The translations under genes and the position numbers were made by a program. The notes below the pieces were generated by a model. That model was given only the letters and a program-made list of their open reading frames with translations. It was not told the origin of the DNA and ran no database searches. From Pisolithus tinctorius (taxonomy: Eukaryota; Basidiomycota; Agaricomycetes; Boletales; Pisolithaceae), in contig JANFAH010000026.1 in assembly GCA_024663395.1 (NCBI GenBank), positions 62,001-126,000 of the forward strand: 64,000 bases of DNA, written 5' to 3'. Positions 37,551-49,490 of this stretch are shown piece after piece; positions within the stretch are counted from its first letter, which is position 1; the number at the start of each line of letters is the position of its first letter.

Positions 37551-39652
37551 ATGGCGTTCAAACCTGCGGCAATCCAAGGCCACGACCCTCGCGTCCCCAT
37601 ACCTGAGAAGGATCTTCATCCAGACCACCCCATCCTTGCAGATGGGACGAAGCCCAACTTCGAGACTTATCTCTACTATGCTAAGCAGCAGCGAGAGAAA
37701 GAAGCTGCGGAATCCAAGTCGGACGACATGGAGCGAGGTTTCTGGGCTAACATCCTCTGGGGAAAGGGAGACCAAAAGTTAATGCCCACTAATTTCACAG
37801 ATGACAAGAAAGGAAATACCACTGGGTCCGCTTCGGAGGCAGAGTATCGGGCTGCTTCGAGCGCTTTGAGAACCGCTTCATGGGCAAGCGTGTTCTACCT
37901 TATCACTACAGGTTCGCGTAAACCTGCTTCCACAGGAGGATCTACGACTGATCTTCCACTAAGACATTCTCGGCCCATACACTACTCCATGGGCGTTCTC
38001 ACAGGTCGGTTATGGTCCGGGTGTTGCATGCTTCATCGCCTTTGCCATTATGGCTGCCTACAGTGGGCTGTTACTCTGGTACATGTTCATGAAACTGGAC
38101 TCAGATAAACATCCCCTGAGATCTTTCGGTGACCTCGCCTACCGTATTTACGGCGGTTGGTTCCGACATGGTAGGCGACATGTTCTGTCCATTGCACTGT
38201 TCTCAATTGTGTACAGTGTGCAACGTCTTGCAGAGCCTGCAGCTTATACTCAACGTCGGTCTAATTATCCTCTCGAATGGTCAAGGCCTTTCGCAAATGG
38301 CAAAGTTCAAGGTCGGATCATATTGAGCTGCCCAAGACGCTTACCCATGCCGTATGTTAGCTTTGTTTCAGCGTCTGCAATGTGGTTTGGATGCTGGGTG
38401 GTTCGTCTTCCATGAGCGATGACCATACACGAACTGAATGTTCTCGACAGGAATGATGCTTGGACAAATCAGAACTCTCCGGAAGTTTGGCTGGGTTGCT
38501 GACTTCGCGGTATGGCTCAATATCATCACTCTAATTATTACTATGGGTGCTGTTGCACACACACCTCCGAACTACGAGGGTTCCGGCCTTCCACCCGGTC
38601 CCGTTCAGACGTTGGCCATTAATAATCAACCCTTCGAGGAACAACTCAACGGAATTATGCAGATGGTCTTCTCTTACGGTGGCGCGTGAGTATTTTCTCG
38701 TCACATGCATCTGTGGACAAAGGTTAACGATTGACTTGCAGAATGATTTTTATTGAATTTATGGCTGAGATGCGTCGTCCCATGGACTTCTGGAAAGCTA
38801 TGGCCTTCGCCCAGCTGTTCATCACCACTGTCTACATGTTCTTTGGTCTGTTCGTCTACTCGTATCAAGGGCAGTTCGTCGTCAACGTAGGATTACTTAT
38901 GCCTTATGACAAGTATCGAACTGACGTGGCTTCCCTTTAGATTGCCAACCAGGGTATTTCCCTCTACAGCCTTCAGACAGCGACCAATGCTACTTCCCTC
39001 ACAGCTGGCCTCATCGCAGCCGCCTTATATGGTAACATTGGCGTGAAGGTCATCTACAACACCATCTTCGTGGAACTGTTCCGCGCTCCGCCGCTCACTG
39101 TTAAATCCGGAAAGTACCTGTTTGCGGTGTCTGTTATAGTCTACTGGGCCCTCGCATATATCATTGGCTCTGCTATCCCACAATTCACCAACATCTCCGC
39201 ATTGGTTGCCGCCGTTTGCATCTTCCGTACGTCCTCGGACATCATGTGTTCATCATCAATTAACCTTTTTTTTTCTGTTGAAATACAGAATTCAGCTACA
39301 CGTTCCCACCATTCATGTTCCTAGGATTTGTCGTGCAAAACACCGCTCTGTCCGGTGATAAACCTTACGACGTGAACAACCCGCGCAGTTCTAGAGTTGA
39401 CACGTGGAGGAACTGGTCTCGTTGGAGACGAGCCTGTGCGTTCCCTGTTCGAAATCATGCGATCCTTAATTGATCGCCGTTTCCTCTCTAGTGTCGAAGC
39501 ACGTCTTGTTTAACCTCTGGAATTTCATCCTCGTGCTTGCATGCGTGGCAACAGCAGTTCTAGCGGCGTACTCCGCGATCAAATCAATCGTCAATGCCTT
39601 CCATACTAGTGGTGCTCCGACGTCTTTTGGGTGCAAATCCCCAGTTCAGTAG
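37551..39652 (+). CDS. AAAP-family amino acid transporter
   Basis: An integral membrane permease of the Aa_trans (AAAP) family, expected to move neutral amino acids across the plasma or vacuolar membrane. The start at 37551 (MAFKPAAIQGHDPRVP) gives a hydrophilic N-terminus of about 100 residues with an acidic linker. Membrane segments follow: SWASVFYLITT, then ILGPYTTPWAFSQVGYGPGV, CFIAFAIMAAYSGLLLWYMF, LQLILNVGLIILSNGQGLSQ, FAVWLNIITLIITMGAVA, MIFIEFMAEMRRPMDFWKA and several more to VLACVATAVLAAYSAIKSIV. NGQGLSQ and EMRRPMDFWKA are shared by related fungal permeases. At least seven introns occur. About ten to eleven helices are expected; the substrate is not evident. Confidence 0.88.
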
Positions 39653-40330
39653 TTTCCATAATGTGTACTTTCCAATATTACACCATGATGACGTGTCTTT
39701 CTTGACTGTAATCGATCAATGCTGTAACGAGTAATGTTAACTTCCAAGATGTATTTCTAAACTTGAAGTGATATTGCAATCTCCTGCGGGCTGAAGCGCC
39801 GAACCGTTATAATGTTGGACAAAAGCTGACTGGTTAGTAGTAAAAATAGGAATGCTAGGCTTTGTTTAAAAACCAGTTACATTGGCCAGTTCGGAGGTCA
39901 CTCGAACAGGATGCGTGATTGCTCAGGGCCAGTGTAGTGGGTGTAAACGGTGCAGGAAAGATTAGATACATGTATGTGCACCCACTGTACTCGTAGCTAG
40001 GCAAAACCAAATTCCTTTGAGTGTTATGTCTGCCTCACAAGTACAATCAATGCTGGTTACAGAGTAACCAGACAGTGTAACCATGTCACCAATCTACAGA
40101 TCTTCGGAGTTATTCACAAGGCGCTTGACGCGTCACAAGAGAAACTGGTATAAAATGGCGTACATGTATTGTGGCAGTCTAAAGGGTAATGGCGATCATA
40201 GTAGATACATGATTAAAGACAAAACAGCGCGCAGACACTATCCTAGATAAGAGAGCAAATCCTAAATGACATTATGTATATGACCCTGCAAAAAAAAATC
40301 CCACGTGCGACAACCCCCCTGGCAAGCAAC
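39653..40330. other. Convergent intergenic region
   Basis: Between the amino-acid transporter (+) and the A-T-TE synthetase (-); it marks the left edge of the quinone cluster. No gene is supported. Confidence 0.5.
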
Positions 40331-43300
40331 TTACAGGCCACGAGCCGCGAGACGAGAGCGGAAAATCTTTTGGAATCCTGGCACGTGGTCGAAGTCCATG
40401 AGGGTGTAGTGCTGTCCGGGGACATCGGTGTATGAGGGCTCGCCGCGGCTGAAGCCCGCCCATGGCTTGAGCTGGTTGTTGAGCCAGTCAGCCTTGCTGC
40501 CGCGGAGAGGGATAGCGTAGAAGACATCAACACATTCTGATATTGGTCGTGTAAGCCCGAGTAAGATGAAAACAACGAAAGGTTACTTACGGACTGAACC
40601 CGATGGGTTGTACTCCTTTCCACACTCGATCAGTGAGCCGGCAATATCGACCCAGTGGTCGAGCTTCTGAGGAGTCAATTGGAGCTCGACGAGACGCTCA
40701 GGTGGGGACAACTTCCAGATAAGCTCAAGCTGGTCGCTGCGAGAGAGACGCCTCAAGGGGTTGGTAAGGTCAACGGCATCTTGCTTCGTAATCAGGCCAA
40801 GGAAATATGAGAGGTTGAGCATGCCGCTCGTCCAGTCGATCTCGTGCATGCGGTCTGCGATGTGTGGAGGAATGTTAATAAGACCGGTGAACTTGACTTC
40901 TTCGCCCATGGCCTCCAAGCGCTTGGCGACTTCGAAAGCGACGACACCACCATATGAGTATCCTGCAATGGCGTAAGGTCCCTTGGGTTGAGTGCGCTTA
41001 ACAGCAGCAGCATAGCTGGAAACCATCTCGTCCATGGAACCGAAGAAGGGGTGGTTGGGTTCGAAGCCACGAGCACGAAGAGCATAGAAAGGACGCTCGT
41101 TTTGGAAGTATTTGGCAAGGTTGACGAAGATCAGCACTTCACCGACACCAGGGTGAACCATGAAAATCGGTGTCCCGTTACCGGTAAGCTGCAGGGGAAC
41201 GATAGGATCATACTCCTCCTGGAACCCGCCCTTGGAGGACAAAGCGTCGATGTATTTGGCCAAGTCAGAGAGGACGGGGTGCTTGAGAATTTGAATGGTC
41301 GGGATCTCAGGGAGACCGAATGCAGCCTCGCCCTCGCGCTTGAGCCTTAGTGCCAAACTCAGTAACTATTTTTAGATCAAGGCACACAATAGACGTACCT
41401 GATGACATCGATGGAGGTGCCACCGAGCTCGAAGAAGTTATCGGCTGCGGAGACGTCGCTGACATTGTTGTTGAAGATGCCGGCATAGATGCCAGCCAGA
41501 GCCTTTTCCGTTTCAGTGGTGGGTGCCACGAAGCTGGCGCCACGTGCGGCAGCGAGCAATTCTTCGGCACGGACGATGTGCTGAGCAAGCTGGCCTTCCT
41601 TGAACTGCTTAAGTAGGCGGGCTCTTGACAACTTTCCGAGGGTAGTCTTCTCCATCTGCTCGAGAGGGATCGGGATGATTTGTTGGGGCGGGAGAGTGAT
41701 CATCTTGACAGACACGTCGCGCAGAGCACGGTGGGTGGCGTAGAGCTTGGCTGCGGCATCCTCATCATTGAGGTTGAAAGTAGGGGAGTAGAAGACGACG
41801 AAACCCTCGGTGTCCTGACCAGGGGCACGGTATGGTGCAGCAGCAAGGAAGGAATGCGTAACACCCTCCACATTCTGCAGGTGAGTCTCGAGCTCAGGGA
41901 TACCATACGAGACACCATGAACGATGACGGTGTCCTTGATACGACCGCTCAAACGCATCTTGCCGTTCTCGATGATACCGATGTCACCGGTACGGTACCA
42001 GCCTCCTTCAACGAAGCTGGAGGAGGTCGCCTCGGCGTTGTTGTAGTAACGGACGAACACCATGGGACCGCGAACCTGAAGTTCACCGCTCTCGCCATCA
42101 GCGCGAAGGGTGACACCGTCTGCGGGGTCAACGATGCGCATCTCACACCCGGGAATAGGGGCACCCAGTTCAAGGAACTCATGGGCCGGAGGCGTAGCAA
42201 GCACATCAATACCATCGTAGATGCATCCAGCACTAGGACATAATAAGCAACTATAGAAGCGAATAATCCCACGTGGACTAACCATGTCTCAGTCATACCA
42301 AAACCAGCAGCAATGACGAAGGACGAGTTGAAGTCTTTAGCAAGGTTTTTCAGGGTGGCAGCGAACGTCTGGGCGGTCTTGCTGACGACAGCCTCACCAC
42401 CGCTGTTGATCCGGCGGAGGGAGGAGAGGCTGAACGTGCCGAAAAGCTCAGTACGCTTCTCAAGATCACGTGCAAGTTTGGCTAGAAGGAAGTTGGGCGC
42501 GAAAGCGATTTCAATAGACTATTAAGTATAGCGATCAGTGATGGAAGTGGAAAGCAATAGTCGTATTAACAAACCTTCTGCTCGATCAATCGGAGATAGA
42601 GAAGGGGGTCTGAAAGGATAGCAGAGGGATGTACGTGGAGTTGGGAGGCGCCGTACAAAAGAGGCGCCAGATGCATTTCGATGGATCCAGCAACGTGGTC
42701 AAATCCAACCCCTGCGTCCAATCTCAGAAGTGATCCCGCGGAGATTACAATCAATACTCACAGTTAAGAATCTTGGTTTCCGAGGTCAAGCCATAGTTTT
42801 CGCCCTTGGCGTAGCAAGCGGCCAGGATAGTCCGGTGCGTGTGCACGACAGCTTTTGAGAAACCGGTAGAGCCGGAAGTCAAGAATAGGATGGCTTCATC
42901 GTCAACCTTCGCCTCGTGTGCCTTGAACTCTGAAGTATCTTGGGTAGCAGCGGATTCCTTCAGCTCAGAGAACAAATGGATGTCGATATCAGGAATGGAA
43001 AGGAGTTGCTCAGCGCCAGTCTCATTGGTCAACCAGGTAGCGGACCCGAAGAGACCTCTGACGTGTCCAACGTGTCCCTCCTTATGGGACTGTTGGGCAC
43101 TAAGAGCAGGCTGAAGGCAAGGGACAAGACCGGCGAGAAGGCAAGCCCAAACGGCCGCCATGTTCTCTTCATGCTCAGTCAGATAAACGACAACGACCGA
43201 GCCTGTGGGCTTTCCCCAAGCACGAATGGCCTGAGCAAGGGAACGAGCATACTGGGCGAACTCGGCGAAGGTCTTGGTCTGAATTGAAGAGTCGTGTGCA

Positions 43301-43455
43301 GAGGAAGTGATGAAGCCAAGTTCGTGGTCAGGGTAACACGAAGCCGCCTGGCTAAGGAGATCAAGCAGCGTGTCAGGGGAGGTACGGGCGACAGAGGCTT
43401 TGATGTCACGGATGATATCCGTGGAGGTAACAGGTGCGACAGCGACAGGGGCCAT
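40331..43455 (-). CDS. atrA: A-T-TE NRPS-like enzyme, atromentin synthetase type
   Basis: A single-module enzyme of about 940 residues with adenylation, thiolation and thioesterase domains and no condensation domain. It starts MAPVAVAPV at 43455. A-domain motifs are LTSGSTGFSKAVVHTH, VGFDHVAGSIEMHLAPLLYG, GELQVRGP, GWYRTGDIG and LSGRIKDT. The T domain has DNFFELGGTSIDVIRLK, with the Ser for phosphopantetheine. The TE domain has MVHPGVGE, the nucleophile motif GYSYGG and a late His in GQHYTLMDFDHVPG. Basidiomycete enzymes with this order (AtrA, GreA, InvA, NPS3) dimerise 4-hydroxyphenylpyruvate to atromentin. The neighbouring oxidoreductase and aminotransferase support this. Product identity is inferred, since some paralogues are inactive or make other quinones. 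Confidence 0.9.
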
Positions 43456-46034
43456 TGAGATAGAGATGAATATGAAGGGACGTCTAAAAGGAAGAGTGCT
43501 TTGGCTGTCTACTGCAAAGTGCAAAGGGGTTGTGTTCGGACGTCCTTGGAGGTCCGAGAGCTTTTATAGGTGAGATGGCATTTTGCAACATGTCTTCATA
43601 CGGTAGCCGCGGAGACGGAGTGCCGAGTAAACAGCGACTTTGGCCCTAAGGCGATGAATGACGGCAACGAGCCTGCACTTCGGGATATGGCATATGGCAT
43701 ATGGCACACCCGCTTATTCGCATGCCTGTGAGAGCACTGCACTAAACCATCACTGGAAATACCATTAGGGAAAAAGATAATGGTACGTGGCACTGCTTGG
43801 GAGTGACTGGTCGCCACGCTGGACCTCCAGCGGCCTTTGGCAGGCGGACGACAGCAATCCGCTTAGCATATGGGCTGTGGCCTGCAACAACTGAGCGAGC
43901 GTTGGACTGTTGGTATTATACAATCACCGGCGTAAATCGACCGAGTGGATATGCTGACTCGGTTAATGCACATCATCAACGCGGCGCTGGCTGTGTGCAG
44001 TTTCAACATTACCCGAAATAGGAGCCATAGATTTGGATCTGTGAGGTAACCCAACAGACTTTGTAGCCTAATCGACGCTGATATTTATTTCATAATCCAT
44101 ATCGGTACTTTTCGGCTAGATCATTATGCTATGATCCCTCGAAACACCGAACCGGGAATTGTTTAATAGCCACGTACCAGCGTATGCACATGGGACTTCA
44201 GAGTGCCAATACTGAAAAGCGGCAATAGCTCATCGCTAGTTTCTGCGAGCTACAACGAGTACGTCTGTAGCTGATTGATGCACGAAGCGGTGGATTGACA
44301 GCTGCTTCGCGATCTCAATGAATGACTATCCGAAGTACAATAAAGTTCGTCCTCGCATCGCAAGCGGGTCCTCACGTCAACTTCGCTTGTGCTTCTAGCT
44401 TATTAGTAGTGGAGTGTCTTCAGCCGCATCTACGCGATCTTGAGTCTGGGAACATAACGTTGCCGCATTTTCTCCATCTGGTTGATTTCAGGTTACTGTT
44501 CGTTTGCTATCAGGCCCGCTAATTCTCCGCACACATCCAGCTCACCGATCCTACCACGAGCAGTTCATGTATAGCAGTGCACCTTTTTTTAGCACCCTGC
44601 TTATCCGCCTGAAACACCTATGATCCGCTAGGCAACCAGGGCAACTTTGACCCTGCGTCCACCCCATAAGCTTTGCCGTTTTTATCAGGCCACCCACCTA
44701 CATATCCTGATAAGAGTCGAAGGCACGCAATCTGTACCCTTGCAACTTCACAAACACTGATTCGAGCCCACTCTGTGAACGCACCAATGGCATGATGCGC
44801 GTCACGAACACCTTAGCTGCAACTGCAGCTTTATTGGCGCATGTCCTATGGTTATCCCCGCGAAAGTGCGTGCCTCTCCACCGATGGCGAGAGATCCAGA
44901 CGGTGGAAAGCTCAGGTATTCACAAGTCGCAATCTGAACGACAACTAGTGACGTATGCAATCGGCGTGATGGGAGATGCTAGGAGGCACTTCTGAATCTG
45001 GTCTAGTGTCATGGGTGCTTTCTGCACTTGGCATTATGGAATTGATACACATGCTGCTCACTGAAGAAGTACTTATGCGCGTTGAAACCGAGCACAGTGT
45101 CAATGTCACCTAGACGGTGAGTATCGCCCCCGAATAGCGGTACTTAGTCTTGGCATGGAAGGTTCATCTTGAATGCGGCTGCTGCATCTAATACGACAGG
45201 CTGATAAGTTTATCCTTGCCACAGCAATATTGAAACCAATACATTATTACCCTTACAGGTTTGTGAGATTTTTGAACTTCAATCTGCTCGTCGGAGATTA
45301 CGAACGCACCAAGTCGACTGTCAGATATCAGGTTGTTACACTGTTTCAGCGGTGGTAAGGCTTCCAGAGAGGCAGTGGTAAAATTAAAGGAGTGAGGGAC
45401 CAGTTGCTCCGAGCCCGACGCGATGCCGTGTATGTCTCTGCTGAGTCCGCTTCCACATGGATCTGCACAGGAGTAACGAAGCAACCTGAGCGGCCTCATC
45501 GCATCAGAGTGGAGAATGTACGGACATGGCTTGTGGCCAGTGTATGTATGTGTATCCATTGACATGGCAGCTGTGCGGTGGCAAACTGGTTCACGGGCAC
45601 GTGACTGGTTCATTTGCGCACAAGGTCGGAATTTAGGGGGCATGTGAACTGTTCGGTGCAATCAGAGCTCATGTCGACACAAATAAAATTATGGCCATTG
45701 TCTTAGTAGGTTAGAGTGCTGGGTGAAGGAACCATGTGCACCAACGACAGGACGGCTATCTAAGTATGTGGTCATATTACCGTAAGATCGGATTGCGCTG
45801 GTAGAACGAACGTCACCGGGTACACGGGCCAGGTTTTGCGCTGGTAAGTGGGGCGATGATGTTCGGTCGCGTTGGTGCGTGTCTCATGCGTTTCATTCGT
45901 TATCTTTTGCGATAACCGACTCCTGCCATCGCGAATCCATTCTTTTCGCCCAGCAAGGTGAGTGTGTTCGACCCATGTCTTGGAGGCTCGCCTCGACCTG
46001 GGTGCCCAGGTACATTAGCTATCGGAATTTCGCC
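43456..46034. other. Shared divergent promoter region of the quinone cluster
   Basis: A 2.6-kb gap between the divergent synthetase and oxidoreductase genes. Near the synthetase start is a short tandem repeat of ATATGGC (43686-43705). A 157-codon minus-strand open frame (45188-45661) shows no domain and is not called. Regulatory elements for both genes are expected, but none was identified with confidence. Confidence 0.45.
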
Positions 46035-47225
46035 ATGCAAGCACTGAGGTTCGACAAGACCGGCTCACTCGACAATCTGTCACTGGCCAACATAGAGAAA
46101 CCACCTCTGGCACCCGGGGAGGCTCTCGTACGCGTTAAAGCTGCGGGTATTAACGGTGTGCGTCAATTTCCCTTTTTACTTCAGCTCCGATGGCCTGCTT
46201 TAGCTGACCGTAACTCAGTCTGATGCAGCAGCCGTCCTTGGCATACTTCCTTTCGTAACTACTCCACGCACACCAGGAAGAGATTTCTCAGGACAAGTGG
46301 TTGAAGCTCTAGATGACTCAGGTGTCATCCTCCCAGAATGGGTCGGCGCAGATGTGTGGGGAACAGGAAGCGAGCGAGGCTTTACATCTGATGGAACATT
46401 CGCAGAGTAAGTTTGAAACAATGAAGCTTCTATCTTTTCAACTTAACACTCATGCTGCCACATAGGTACGTCAAGGTACCCGTGACGGCTCTAAGCCAGA
46501 AGCCGAAGACACTGAGCCACTGTGAAGCAGCTAGCATGACGCTCCCGTGGCTTTGCGCATGGATAACAGTGGATACACTGGCAAATGTCAAGAAGGGTGA
46601 CAATGTGATCATCATCGGTGAAGCCGCTGAACCGTTCTTACGTATAGTTAGCTGATTAAGGTCCTTGGAATGTTCTGCAGGTGCTCGTGGAGGCATTGGT
46701 TCCGCTGCAGCCCAGTTGTGCAAGGACCGGGGTGCCCGCATTTTTGGAACGTTCACCTCACTCGCAAACGTCACACCACCAAGCTACCTGACGCCTATCG
46801 AACTCACTTCTAGCACTGCCATCCGTGAAGCCATTGCAAAAGAAGGGCTGCAGAATAAGATCGACGTCTTGTTGGACTGTGCAGGCTATGAAACACCTTT
46901 CAACGATGCTCTCTTTACCATGACCCCAGTGGGGACTGGGCGAGTCGTCGTGATGGCTGCGCATGCGAAGGATGGGCTGTTCCCCATCAACATGCGTACT
47001 TTCTACACGAAAGCGTTAACTATGAAGGGAATGAAGTCGAGTATCCTCAACTCGGGCGAGATCAAGGCGTTTCTGGACGAGTTGTCATCAAAGATCGACA
47101 GTGGAGCATTTGAAGGACCAAAGGCAGTTAAAACTGTGGACATGCGGGATATGGGTGCTGTCCGAGCTGCGTTGCAGGAAATCTTAACGCGGGCAGCGCA
47201 TGTCCGATCTGTCATCGTACCATGA
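46035..47225 (+). CDS. MDR-family alcohol dehydrogenase/quinone oxidoreductase in the atromentin cluster
   Basis: A medium-chain dehydrogenase/reductase of the zinc-independent quinone-reductase type. The start at 46035 gives MQALRFDKTGSLDNL. A GroES-like N-domain has PPLAPGEALVRVKAAGIN and GRDFSGQVVEA; the Rossmann domain has IGARGGIGSAAAQLCKDRGARIF, the NAD(P)H-binding motif. No catalytic zinc Cys follows the AAGIN segment. Three short introns split the gene (GTGCGT, GTAAGT and GTGAAG donors). An oxidoreductase of this kind recurs next to atromentin synthetase and aminotransferase genes in basidiomycetes, but its reaction has not, to my knowledge, been settled. A role in reducing or tailoring the quinone is inference. 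Confidence 0.88.
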
Positions 47226-49490
47226 GATGCTTATTTATGGGCATCATTATACACAATGTACTGCCTTTTGTACCTGTCTGCAATATGGTCGTGTACGATT
47301 CCTTCAATCACGTATTCATACTCAATCCCACTGTCAGTCGAACATTCACTGGATATATTGATTAATCCTTAAGCCTCAGGGATGGACGTCAATGATGGTA
47401 CGTACGCTTAACTTGATAGTTAGATTGGTGGTGGGGTTTAGAGGGGAAAGGTAATAACCTGCCTTTTAAGCGCATACTTTGAGTATTGCCAACATCCCTG
47501 ATGCTAACCAATTGTCAAGTAGGTAAAGTCAGGGAAGCGCAACAGTTAATGAAAATCGCAGCTGATACACAACGTGGGGCCTACAGATCCACATAATTAA
47601 TTGCGGGTCGCCCGAGGCTGGAACGGAAGGGATGCACCAAGGTTGCACAGCACAATTGCGGTCACACGACCAGTAAATACCGTGAACCATCAATGACTTC
47701 AGCATTCACGAGTAGTTGCCGAGGTTCTGCGCTACTTCTGCATGAACGTGACGAGACATGTGCACTTTCAGAGCCACCGTAAAAGGATCAGGGGTGATGA
47801 TATCCGCACGCTGGAACCGAAGCACAATCTGCAAGCTTGAGCTGCAGGAGATCAGTACGCACACTATTAAGCCCGCTTCACTGCCCATTCAAGCTCTGTG
47901 GCTATTCCAGATCATTCAGATTCGAGGATGGATCAATCTGCAAAGTCTTACTGGTAGATGATTGACTTAACCCTACTATATATGACATCAGTTTGTCACC
48001 ATGGCCGCAAGGCAACCCGCTGCCAATCCCGTTACTACTCAACATAACGGTGTGATTAGCCTCAAAGAAGGGAGGCCACCAAAAAATAACGGCGTAGGAT
48101 GTCGATACAAGCACACCAAGGGGCGTGGAAGGGGAGCGATGGGGGGAGGTAATTACTGAACCCAAGCAACATTCATGGGGGACCCTCAAGAGGTTTGAAG
48201 TATCTTGGGATTCGCCGAGGAACCACCTATCCACAAGGGATCATAGCACATGAGCCATGCAAAAGCTTCAAGCTCCGAAGAATTCAATCGGGTCGCTCAA
48301 AGTTGGCACCTACGTCGCCGCCGCCGCCCACGCCTATAGCTAATTTGTGGGTAGTCTTGCTGTAGGCGCAGGCGGCGTCGGCGTAGGCGCCAACTTTGAG
48401 CCACACTATTAAATATATCACTGCAAGTAGCCGAATCGTTAGTTGCGCCTACCAGCACCCGAGGAACAATACATATCAACAGGTGCAGAAGTGGTTTAAA
48501 CGTCGAGGAACATCACCCCAAACCAAAACTGGAGTCGGCACAGTATTGCGCCTGTGAACGAGACTCGCTACGGACCGACTCAATGATGAGTTAGATCACT
48601 GAGTACACTTACATGATAGTATATAATTGCGAGCAGTTGAGTTCAGTGGTCGACGTTCTACAATACATTAATGGGAAAGAGTGGTCACGAAATTGGTTGG
48701 CTCTGTTAAGATACAAAACGTTCATGGGTGGCAACTCTGATGAACTGTGTGGACAAGGTCAGTACTTGACGAGGTTATCGTTATCACATTAGTAGTAATC
48801 TCACTGCTAAGCACGAATAGGCAACAAGAGTTCAAATCGGTGGTCGTATGGGCTGGAGGCCATCATATCTAGGGGCAGTGCACGAGTAAGGAAAACGTAA
48901 GTGATGATAGTCCGCGTATCGGACCGCTGACCGATTGAAGATAGGGGCACGTTAAACCATCGAAGTGTTCCTCGGGTGCGGATGCCGATGGCGTCGAAGA
49001 CGTGTTCAAGCATATCAGACGATGATCGGATGTTCGGTGAGTCGGAGTAAGGTTGAGTGTCGTTCGATTCATTTGGAACCCACAAATGCCACGAGGACCA
49101 AATGGGGACACCACACATTCCCAGGGAAGCTGATTCCAACAGTCGGTTCTGGGTATCAAGGCCTACATGAGAATTGCGCAACGGTATGCGTTGGGTATGT
49201 AGTTGCAAACAATATAGTTACGTTAACAGTTACCGAGGACTTTAGAGGGACTTGAGAAAATTTAAGCCAGGCGAACAACGTGAAGAGAAAAAAACACTTT
49301 CATAAGCGAACCGTCATATCTATTTACTAGTCCTATAGTAAGTGCACATATCCGGTACATATGACAAAGATAAATAAGACAGTAGTGTATGCATATGGCT
49401 AATTCCCGTCACCCCAGACCGATAAGTACAAATGAAACCATGGAACCTTCTGCAATCTAACTTACACCCACCCCCAGGAACACAGGAAAT
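47226..49490. other. Intergenic region inside the quinone cluster
   Basis: Lies between the convergent oxidoreductase and aminotransferase genes. The only strong structure is the GC-rich hairpin at 48295-48401. Open frames here are short and lack domains. Confidence 0.45.
48295..48401. repeat. Long GC-rich inverted repeat (hairpin)
   Basis: The left arm 48295-48340 and right arm 48359-48401 are near-perfect reverse complements, both ending in GCTCAAAGTTGGC at the outside and sharing CGCCTA near the tip. The arms differ by one GCC-type triplet and a few substitutions. The 18-nt loop is AT-rich. It resembles a small MITE or a cruciform-forming element; no ORF is present. Confidence 0.85.

Noticed and set aside
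45188..45661. 157-codon minus-strand frame between synthetase and oxidoreductase
   Set aside because: No domain, mixed composition and no splice-linked continuation; probably chance in a large promoter region.
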